A stretch of 6,101 nt of DNA from Bacteroidales bacterium UBA1205. GTDB lineage: Bacteria > Bacteroidota > Bacteroidia > Bacteroidales > WCHB1-69. Position numbers and translations under genes: made by a program. Location of the stretch: assembly GCA_002309615.1 (NCBI GenBank), contig DBXT01000080.1, positions 1 to 6,101 on the forward strand, read 5' to 3'. Below are positions 1 through 4,620 of this stretch, piece by piece (position 1 is the first letter of the stretch; every line of letters begins with the position of its first letter). The notes under the pieces were generated by a model. The model worked only from the letters and a program-made list of their open reading frames with translations. It did not search any database and was not told the DNA's origin.

Positions 1-72
1 ACAAGGATACAAAGCTATTCTTTCAGCAGGCAGCGAATAATTGAAATCTTCTATATTAGTTTGATAATTCAT
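1..72 (-). CDS. queA: QueA-like S-adenosylmethionine:tRNA ribosyltransferase-isomerase, N-terminal fragment
   Basis: Only the first 24 codons are in the window; the gene continues past the left edge. The ATG is at 72-70 on the minus strand and the frame is open to base 1. The peptide starts MNYQTN and continues IEDFNYSLPAERIALYPC. This fits the conserved QueA N-terminus (a short lead, then D-[FY]-x-Y-x-LP-x-E-x-IA-x-x-P), most like the Bacteroidota form with an ERIA-x-[YF]P motif. QueA moves the ribosyl part of S-adenosylmethionine onto 7-aminomethyl-7-deazaguanine in tRNA to make epoxyqueuosine, in the cytoplasm. The start overlaps the end of the family 9 glycosyltransferase gene by 17 bases in another frame, so the two are probably cotranscribed and translationally coupled. 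The call rests on a short peptide. Bacteroidota can carry two QueA-type paralogues, so this may be the second one rather than the main queuosine enzyme. Confidence 0.72.
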   Translation of the reverse strand, partial: MNYQTNIEDFNYSLPAERIALYPC

Positions 73-1024
73 TGATAAGCTTGATAATTTTTTGATTGTC
101 AATTAAATTCATGCAGTTAAAATGCTTTTTAGGACATTTGTCAAATCCTAACTTGGAACATGGTCTGCATGGCAAATCTTCCACTTGAAATAGGTGAGAC
201 TGCTGTGGATTTTTCGTATAGGGATACATGCCGAATTGTGGTGTGGTATTGCCCCAAAGACTAATAATTGGTGTTGAAAATGCTGATGCAATATGCATCA
301 AACCGGTGTCACCGGTAAGCATAACAGTAGCTTTTTCTATCACTGCCGCAGATTCGCGGATGGATAGTTTGCCACACAAGTTAATTACATTTTGTTGCAA
401 GGCTTGTTGTATTTGCTGAGCTTTTTCTATATCATCTTTGCCACCCAAAAGTACCAATGGCAAAGCAATTTGCCGACCTATAGCGATAATTTTATCAGCG
501 GGAATTTCTTTTGTAAAATGTTGACTGCCAACAGCTACTGCCATAAATTTATTACATGGAAGTGTTTCCGTGCTTGCTCTGTCTGTATCGGTGAGGAAAA
601 AATCAATGCCTTGTTGGTCGTTGTCAACCTTAAAAGGCAAAATGCCGGTGCATTCCATATATCGGTCAACAATATGTATGTTTGGCAAATGGTTTATTTT
701 AAAATGTACAAACAACCATTTTTTCAGGTTGAGTTTATTCAAATGTTGCACAGGGCGGTGTAGGTGTCGGCAAATCTGTCGTGAGCGATGATTGTTTTGC
801 AAGTCTATGATATAATCAAAATGTTCATTTTGCAATTTTTCCGTTTCTTCACCATATTCATGCAAGTGGTCAATATAAGGATTGGTCTGCAAAATAGAAG
901 CAAATGCCGGTTTGCACATGTAATGGATGCAACTATCGGGTTGAGTTTTTTTTATGCAACGCAAAACAGGTGTGGTAAGCACTATATCGCCTATGCTACT
1001 GAGCCGGATGACAAGGATTTTCAT
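56..1024 (-). CDS. Glycosyltransferase family 9 (heptosyltransferase-like)
   Basis: A complete 322-residue protein, within the usual length for ADP-heptose:LPS heptosyltransferases (WaaC/WaaF/RfaQ type). The N-terminus has the Rossmann start MKILVIRLSSIGDIVLTTP, with Asp13 where the WaaC catalytic Asp lies. The C-terminal nucleotide-sugar domain has VLLGGKDD (191-198) and the family signature TGDTGLMHIASA (237-248), followed by SLWGNTTPQFGMYPY. Near the end is a Cys cluster, CRPCSK (286-291) with Cys297 and Cys304, seen in many Bacteroidota members of the family. There is no signal peptide, as expected for an enzyme on the cytoplasmic face of the inner membrane that adds a sugar to lipid A core or a related surface glycan. 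The actual donor and acceptor cannot be read from the sequence. The ATG lies 6 bases after the stop of the upstream beta-barrel gene, behind an A-rich spacer, and the 3' end overlaps queA by 17 bases, so all three look like one operon. Confidence 0.9.
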   Translation of the reverse strand: MKILVIRLSSIGDIVLTTPVLRCIKKTQPDSCIHYMCKPAFASILQTNPYIDHLHEYGEETEKLQNEHFDYIIDLQNNHRSRQICRHLHRPVQHLNKLNLKKWLFVHFKINHLPNIHIVDRYMECTGILPFKVDNDQQGIDFFLTDTDRASTETLPCNKFMAVAVGSQHFTKEIPADKIIAIGRQIALPLVLLGGKDDIEKAQQIQQALQQNVINLCGKLSIRESAAVIEKATVMLTGDTGLMHIASAFSTPIISLWGNTTPQFGMYPYTKNPQQSHLFQVEDLPCRPCSKLGFDKCPKKHFNCMNLIDNQKIIKLINELSN

Positions 1025-1030
1025 ATTTGT

Positions 1031-1777
1031 TTAGTAGTAATAGGTTCTATCAGTGGCTTTGAGGGATTTGATTTTATCTGTTTTTTTCTCGTTAATCATA
1101 TACACAAGGTAGAGTGATAAGGTATTGTTACGCTGTTGACGTGTTTGTTCGTGGTAATAAGTGGTTTCTCTAAAATGGCGGGTACGCATGGAGTTGATAG
1201 AATATTCAAAACGAAACCCTATTTTCAATTGTTGCCATATACGGCATCGCACATCCACAATAGCACAGATATCGTTGGAATTTAATTTTTGTGCAGAATC
1301 AGGGTGGTTGGTATAGGTGGTGCGTTGCCAATCATATTCTATTTCTTTATAGTTAATGAGTCGGCCATATTGGAATCCTATACCTATTGACCATATATTA
1401 CGGTCGTAATAATGTAGCATTACAGGAATGGTAATATAGTGTAATGTAAGATGATATCTGAATTTTATCCCATAATGCGGATCAGCGGTGTCAACATTAT
1501 AGTCATATTGCTTTTCCCGAGCACCTTTTTGATTGTATAGTATTTCCATGCTGACAGCCCAGTTTTTATTCTCGTTGTATTTGCTCCAACTAAAGGGAAG
1601 CATGGCACCTAAACCGGCTTTTACGCCTGCTTTTTTGTATCCTATCACCATATCTCCGTCTACTTGGCTGAGATTGCCTCCGGCAATAATTTCTCCTTTA
1701 AATCGCTGGGCGTTAGCGATATGAGCGTTCGCTATGAAAAGAATAATGATGCTTATGTACGCGATGTTATGTTTCAT
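1031..1777 (-). CDS. Outer-membrane beta-barrel protein (PorT-like porin family)
   Basis: A 248-residue exported protein. I chose the ATG at 1777 because it starts a good signal peptide: MKHN, a hydrophobic stretch (about 5-18), then ANAQ ending at 24, with the mature protein starting RFKGE. An in-frame start at 1828 would add 17 residues ahead of the signal peptide, and it lies at the promoter's -33 box. The mature part looks like the small Bacteroidota outer-membrane barrels (OMP_b-brl_2/PorT type): GGNLSQVDGD (33-42), GYKKAGVKAGLGAM, W-A-V-S-M-E-I-L-Y-N-QKGAR (73-87), then alternating hydrophobic and polar strands such as LHYITIPVMLHYY (112-124) and TLSLYLVYMI (219-228). A charged 20-residue tail ending in TYYY follows the last strand, so the protein does not end directly at the barrel. 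It probably sits in the outer membrane; its cargo or partner is unknown. It is first in a minus-strand string with the glycosyltransferase and queA. Confidence 0.8.
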   Translation of the reverse strand: MKHNIAYISIIILFIANAHIANAQRFKGEIIAGGNLSQVDGDMVIGYKKAGVKAGLGAMLPFSWSKYNENKNWAVSMEILYNQKGAREKQYDYNVDTADPHYGIKFRYHLTLHYITIPVMLHYYDRNIWSIGIGFQYGRLINYKEIEYDWQRTTYTNHPDSAQKLNSNDICAIVDVRCRIWQQLKIGFRFEYSINSMRTRHFRETTYYHEQTRQQRNNTLSLYLVYMINEKKTDKIKSLKATDRTYYY

Positions 1778-1799
1778 ATTTAAACTATATGTTAAAATA

Positions 1800-1829
1800 C
1801 AAAGATAGCATTTTAATTTTAAATACAAA
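1800..1829 (-). promoter_or_regulatory. Bacteroidota-type promoter for the beta-barrel/glycosyltransferase/queA operon
   Basis: Read on the minus strand, TTTG (1829-1826) is followed after 18 bases by TATCTTTG (1807-1800). This matches the Bacteroidota -33 (TTTG) and -7 (TAnnTTTG) elements. Transcription should start a few bases downstream, giving a leader of roughly 13-18 bases before the ATG at 1777. Its position argues against translation starting at 1828. No experimental start site is available. Confidence 0.7.
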
Positions 1830-2042
1830 ACAGGATATTATCGCATAAATTAAAAGTAAAAAAATGTAAAATCTTATATTTTGATGCAAAACAAGGAATA
1901 TTCGAATGTCTGTTTATGGGGGGAAAAAGCCGCGATAAAACCGCAAAACGCTTATTGTAGATTGGTTGTAGTTTGTAAGAAAATGATTATAAGAACAATA
2001 GAAAAAATAAAAAAAGATGAAAAAAAATGGGAAAAATGACGG

Positions 2043-2069
2043 TTTGTATGAAAAAAAATGCGACATTTG
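2043..2069 (+). promoter_or_regulatory. Candidate promoter for rpsP-rimM
   Basis: TTTG at 2043-2046 is followed after 15 bases by GACATTTG (2062-2069), then CACC. The second box differs from TAnnTTTG only at its first base, and TTTGCACC is a common continuation in Bacteroidota promoters. The 15-base spacing is shorter than the 18 bases at 1800-1829, which lowers confidence. Transcription would start at about 2075, giving a leader of about 30 bases that is A-rich just before the ATG at 2105. Confidence 0.5.
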
Positions 2070-2104
2070 CACCTTTAATTCTAACAATAATAAAACATAA
2101 AGTT

Positions 2105-2692
2105 ATGCCAGTAAAAATTAGATTACAAAGACGTGGAAAAAAAGGTCAACCTTTTTATCATGTAGTTGTTGCGGATGGTCGAGCACCTCGAGATGGTCGT
2201 TTTATTGAAAAATTGGGTACTTACAATCCGCTTACACACCCCGCTACCATCGTGTTAAACGAAGAGAGAGCTTATCATTGGGTAATGTGCGGAGCACAAC
2301 CCACCGATACTGCTAGAATGATTTTGAAAAGAGAAGGTATCTATTTGAAGAAACACCTTGCAGGTGGTGTTCAAAAAGGTGCGTTTTCACAAGAACAAGC
2401 AGATGCTAAATTGGCTGCATGGAAAGAAGAAAAAACTCATAAATTGAATGATGAGAAATTATCTTTGACCAATGCAATCAGAGAAGAAAACAAAAAACGT
2501 TTGGAGGCAGAAACCAAGATAAAAGAGGCTAAAGCCACCGCTTTGAACGAAAAACGTGCTGCAATAGCTGCAGCAGAAGCAGCAAAGAAAGCTGAAGAAG
2601 AAGCAGCCGCAGCAGCTGAAGCTGCTCCTGCAACAGAAGAAGCTCCCGCAACAGAAGCTCCCGCAGCAGAAGAAGCTCCTGCAGAAGCTTAA
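2105..2692 (+). CDS. rpsP: 30S ribosomal protein S16
   Basis: A 195-residue protein. Residues 1-82 are the S16 domain: MPVKIRLQRRGKKGQPFYHV, then VVADGRAPRDGRFIEKLGTYNP (split at residue 20) and TDTARMILKREGIY (67-80). S16 binds 16S rRNA early in 30S assembly and stabilises the body of the subunit. The ATG at 2105 is chosen because MPVKIRL is the family's normal start; an in-frame ATG at 2027 would add 26 unrelated residues and lies upstream of the likely promoter. Typical bacterial S16 is about 80-90 residues. The extra 110 residues are a charged, probably helical or coiled stretch (about 95-165, rich in Ala, Lys and Glu) and a low-complexity tail of APATEE/APAAEE units. Extended S16 proteins of this kind are usual in Bacteroidota. 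rimM follows after 26 bases, so the pair is probably one transcript. No Shine-Dalgarno site is visible; the leader is A-rich. Confidence 0.97.
   Translation: MPVKIRLQRRGKKGQPFYHVVVADGRAPRDGRFIEKLGTYNPLTHPATIVLNEERAYHWVMCGAQPTDTARMILKREGIYLKKHLAGGVQKGAFSQEQADAKLAAWKEEKTHKLNDEKLSLTNAIREENKKRLEAETKIKEAKATALNEKRAAIAAAEAAKKAEEEAAAAAEAAPATEEAPATEAPAAEEAPAEA
2603..2689 (+). repeat. Low-complexity Ala/Pro/Glu codon repeat in the rpsP tail
   Basis: The unit GCTCC[T/C]GCA (Ala-Pro-Ala) occurs at 2624, 2642, 2657 and 2675, spaced 18, 15 and 18 bases apart, separated by GAA and ACA codons. It follows an Ala-rich GCA/GCC run starting near 2603. Spacing in multiples of three keeps the frame, so the tail can lengthen or shorten by slippage or recombination without breaking the gene. 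The number of units probably varies between relatives. Confidence 0.7.
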
Positions 2693-2718
2693 AGTGGTAA
2701 GCCTATTTCTCGGAAAAA

Positions 2719-3246
2719 ATGTTTAACAATTTTTTCTTTTTAGGCAAAATTACCAAACGTTTCGGGTTGGTGGGAGAATTAATCCTATTTATTGATAGCG
2801 ACGAACCCGCCAAATATCACCACATGGAATCAGTTTACTTTGAAATAGAAGGAGAACTGATTCCTTTTTTTGTGGAAAATATTAAAGTAAAGAATTCCAA
2901 CCAGTTGATAGTGAAATTTGCCGATATCAACAACGATAATGCCGATGATTATATCGGTGTGGAATTATACCAACCTATCAGCATGCTTCCTAAATTGTCG
3001 GGAAATAAATTTTATTACCACGAAGTGGTGGGGTTCAAAGTTATGGATGTGAATTTAGGCTGCTTAGGAACAATAGAGGAAGTGCTGGATTATCCCGCAC
3101 AGGCTATCATCAAAATTTTACAAGGAGAAAAAGAAATACTTATCCCCGTAGTGGATCCTTATATTCTAAATGTCAATAGGGAGGATAAAGTTATGGAAGT
3201 GAACACTCCCGACGGTCTGGTGGATTTATATCTATCCGGCAATTAA
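2719..3246 (+). CDS. rimM: Ribosome maturation factor RimM
   Basis: A 175-residue protein, the normal RimM length. The N-terminal RimM barrel starts with the family motif LGKITKRFGLVGEL (8-21). After a linker, the C-terminal PRC-barrel (about 98-172) has FYYHEVVGFKVMD (98-110), LGTIEEVLDYP (116-126), ILIPVVDPYI (140-149) and PDGLVDLY (164-171). RimM binds free 30S subunits through S19 and helps processing of 16S rRNA and folding of the 30S head, in the cytoplasm. It lies 26 bases after rpsP, the same pairing found in many bacteria. The trmD and rplS genes that often follow in Proteobacteria are not here; a hairpin and an unrelated promoter come next. The ATG at 2719 follows GGAAAAA, and no better start is visible. 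Confidence 0.96.
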   Translation: MFNNFFFLGKITKRFGLVGELILFIDSDEPAKYHHMESVYFEIEGELIPFFVENIKVKNSNQLIVKFADINNDNADDYIGVELYQPISMLPKLSGNKFYYHEVVGFKVMDVNLGCLGTIEEVLDYPAQAIIKILQGEKEILIPVVDPYILNVNREDKVMEVNTPDGLVDLYLSGN

Positions 3247-3280
3247 TTTACTTTATCATCGAATAAATAATATGGATAAT

Positions 3281-3325
3281 TACCATCGTTTCATTATTGT
3301 TTGGAACAGAAACAATGATGAGGTA
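3281..3325 (+). terminator. Hairpin after rimM, possible terminator
   Basis: TCATTATTGTTT (3291-3302) pairs with AAACAATGATGA (3310-3321) over 12 positions, with one T-G wobble and a 7-base loop (GGAACAG). An outer TACC (3281-3284) can pair with GGTA (3322-3325) around a bulge. It starts about 35 bases after the rimM stop and ends before the next promoter, which suits a terminator for rpsP-rimM. It lacks a proper T run (only TTTT at 3334-3337), so it may instead stabilise the mRNA 3' end. Confidence 0.5.
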
Positions 3326-3358
3326 TGAGTTCGTTTTGAATAAAGAACACTAAAGCCG

Positions 3359-3388
3359 TTTTTCTTTGCCGGATAAATGCTATCTTTG
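3359..3388 (+). promoter_or_regulatory. Bacteroidota-type promoter for the HD-phosphohydrolase/YqaA pair
   Basis: TATCTTTG (3381-3388), followed by CA, is an exact match to the -7 element TAnnTTTG and is the same octamer as at 1807-1800. The -33 box is weak: TTTT at 3359-3362 has the right 18-base spacing, while a true TTTG at 3365-3368 is only 12 bases away. The transcript would start near 3395, giving a leader of about 12-15 bases to the ATG at 3409. Confidence 0.6.
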
Positions 3389-3408
3389 CATATTTGAAAG
3401 AGAGATAT

Positions 3409-4032
3409 ATGCAAAGTTTGCAACAATATGTGGAATCTGCTATTATAAGTCGTTATCACACATTCGATAATGCACATAATTATAGTCACGTAAAAGCTGT
3501 GATAGATGAAAGTGTATCTTTAGCATCACATTACGGAGTGAATATCGATATGGCTTATGTTGTGGCGGCATATCATGATGTGGGCATACCTTACGGAAGG
3601 GAACTGCATCATATACATTCAGCTCGCATACTCATGGAAGACGAACATTTACGGCAGTGGTTTACCTCCGACCAATTGCGGACAATGAAAGAGGCTATAG
3701 AAGACCATAGGGCATCGTCCGATCACGCCCCTCGCAGTATTTATGGGTGTATAGTAGCCGATGCTGATAGAGACTTGGACGTGAATACGGTAATATTACG
3801 CGCCATGCAATACGGACAAAGTCATTATCCCAATATGAACAGGGAGCAGATGTATGTTCGTACTTGTGCACATCTAAAAGAAAAATATGCCGAAGGCGGA
3901 TATCTTACTTTATATTTATCTTACGGTAAGGCACAACGGCAGTTGCAACAACTGCGTGCTGTAATATCGGATGAATGCAAGTTAAGACAGCATTTTGACA
4001 GCTTGTATGAAAGGTTAATACAAGAAAAATAG
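3409..4032 (+). CDS. HD-domain phosphohydrolase
   Basis: A 207-residue cytoplasmic protein with the metal-binding residues of the HD superfamily in order: His27 (in NYSHVKAV), His56-Asp57 (in AAYHDVGIP), His100 (in EDHRASS) and Asp118/Asp120 (in VADADRDLD). An extra HHIHSARILMEDE helix (67-79) follows the HD pair, as in many single-domain members. Such proteins hydrolyse phosphate esters, often of nucleotides, using one or two metal ions; this subfamily's substrate is not known to me. The ATG at 3409 is preferred to an in-frame TTG at 3394, which would add only KERY-type residues and coincide with the predicted transcript start. The C-terminal third (about 125-207) is helical with no recognised motif. 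Its stop is 2 bases before the next gene's ATG, so the two are almost certainly cotranscribed. Confidence 0.87.
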   Translation: MQSLQQYVESAIISRYHTFDNAHNYSHVKAVIDESVSLASHYGVNIDMAYVVAAYHDVGIPYGRELHHIHSARILMEDEHLRQWFTSDQLRTMKEAIEDHRASSDHAPRSIYGCIVADADRDLDVNTVILRAMQYGQSHYPNMNREQMYVRTCAHLKEKYAEGGYLTLYLSYGKAQRQLQQLRAVISDECKLRQHFDSLYERLIQEK

Positions 4033-4034
4033 AT

Positions 4035-4499
4035 ATGGAGTTTTTGCAATCTTGGGGTTATTGGGGCTTGTTTGTAGGTAGTTTTTTGTCTGCAACGGTC
4101 GTACCGTTTTCTTCCGATTTTCTTATTGTCGCCATATTGATGGCAGGTGGTAATCCGTTGCTATCGTTTGTTTTTGCTACTTCCGGCAATTGGTTGGGAG
4201 GTCTTACCTCTTATGCTTTAGGTCGTATGGGCAAATGGAATTGGATAGAGAAATGCTTACATGTGTCGGAAGAAAAATTGTTAAAACAAAAATCCAAGAT
4301 AGATAAGTTCGGAGTGTGGCTGGCATTACTCACATGGACACCTTTTGTCGGCGATGTTTTTGCCATAGCCTTAGGATTTTATAGGGTGGATTTTACCAAA
4401 AGTGCCTTGTTTATGCTGTTAGGAAGAGCCTTGCGTTTTGCTTTCTGGATAGGTCTGTTTCTGCTTTTGGGTGATAAAGCTCCTATGTTTAATTTTTGA
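4035..4499 (+). CDS. YqaA/DedA-family (VTT domain) inner-membrane protein
   Basis: A 154-residue polytopic membrane protein, about the length of YqaA (short) rather than classical DedA (about 200). Hydrophobic segments lie near 8-38, 41-62, 94-116 and 120-147. Family marks are SFLSATVVPFSSDFLIVAIL (16-35, the re-entrant loop region), GNWLGGLTSYALGR (51-64), TWTPFVGDVFAIALGF (100-115) and the basic pair Arg131/Arg134 in LGRALRF. DedA/VTT proteins are linked to membrane lipid flipping (undecaprenyl phosphate or phosphatidylethanolamine) and to membrane homeostasis; whether the YqaA branch does this is not established to my knowledge. Many relatives have SSE where this protein has SSD (26-28), a conservative change. 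It starts 2 bases after the HD gene's stop and ends before the shared terminator. Confidence 0.85.
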   Translation: MEFLQSWGYWGLFVGSFLSATVVPFSSDFLIVAILMAGGNPLLSFVFATSGNWLGGLTSYALGRMGKWNWIEKCLHVSEEKLLKQKSKIDKFGVWLALLTWTPFVGDVFAIALGFYRVDFTKSALFMLLGRALRFAFWIGLFLLLGDKAPMFNF

Positions 4500-4555
4500 T
4501 ACACCTTTCTTGCCCCCATTGACGATGTAATAGGTATGATAAACAACAAGGATAA

Positions 4556-4612
4556 ATAAAAAAGCAAGCCTTAAAGTGTTACTTTAAAAGACTTGCTTTA
4601 TTTTATTTATAT
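4556..4612. terminator. Bidirectional terminator between convergent genes
   Basis: AAAGCAAG (4561-4568) pairs with CTTGCTTT (4592-4599), and inside it TTAAAGT (4571-4577) pairs with ACTTTAA (4581-4587) around a 3-base loop, with a small internal loop between the stems. On the plus strand the stem is followed by ATTTTATTTATATTT. On the minus strand it is followed by a run of Ts, the complement of the A run at 4558-4563. It lies between the yqaA-like stop (4499) and the S46 peptidase stop (4621), so it can end transcription from both sides. Confidence 0.8.
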
Positions 4613-4620
4613 TTAATATT

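Larger units (their letters stand above)
1778..2104. other. Divergent intergenic region between the beta-barrel gene and rpsP
   Basis: 327 bases with no supported gene. They hold the minus-strand promoter at 1829-1800 and a candidate rpsP promoter at 2043-2069. The rest is very AT-rich, with A runs at about 2001-2035 and 2051-2058. One less AT-rich patch at about 1915-1950 contains a run of six or more Gs and CCGC/GCCGCG words. I found no tRNA-like fold, long inverted repeat or recognisable riboswitch. An autoregulatory leader for ribosomal protein S16 cannot be ruled out by eye, but the predicted leader is only about 30 bases. Confidence 0.6.

Noticed and set aside
228..1117. Several overlapping plus-strand open frames (228-419, 392-763, 570-791, 788-1117)
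   Set aside because: They lie opposite the glycosyltransferase and beta-barrel genes, overlap one another in different frames, and their translations show no family motif.
1533..1724. Plus-strand open frame of 63 codons
   Set aside because: It is antisense to the signal-peptide and first-strand region of the beta-barrel gene; its hydrophobic look is a by-product of that sequence.
1860..2040. Possible tRNA, riboswitch or ribosomal-protein leader upstream of rpsP
   Set aside because: I found no cloverleaf, no long complementary arms and no known aptamer core; most of the stretch lies upstream of the predicted transcript start.
3394..3408. TTG start for the HD protein at 3394
   Set aside because: It adds only five residues and coincides with the predicted transcript start; the ATG at 3409 is simpler.
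3280..3489. Minus-strand open frame of 69 codons
   Set aside because: It runs across the rimM-downstream hairpin, a plus-strand promoter and the HD gene start; the translation is not protein-like.
4379..4567. Minus-strand open frame of 62 codons
   Set aside because: It is mostly antisense to the YqaA-like gene, and its start falls in the terminator.
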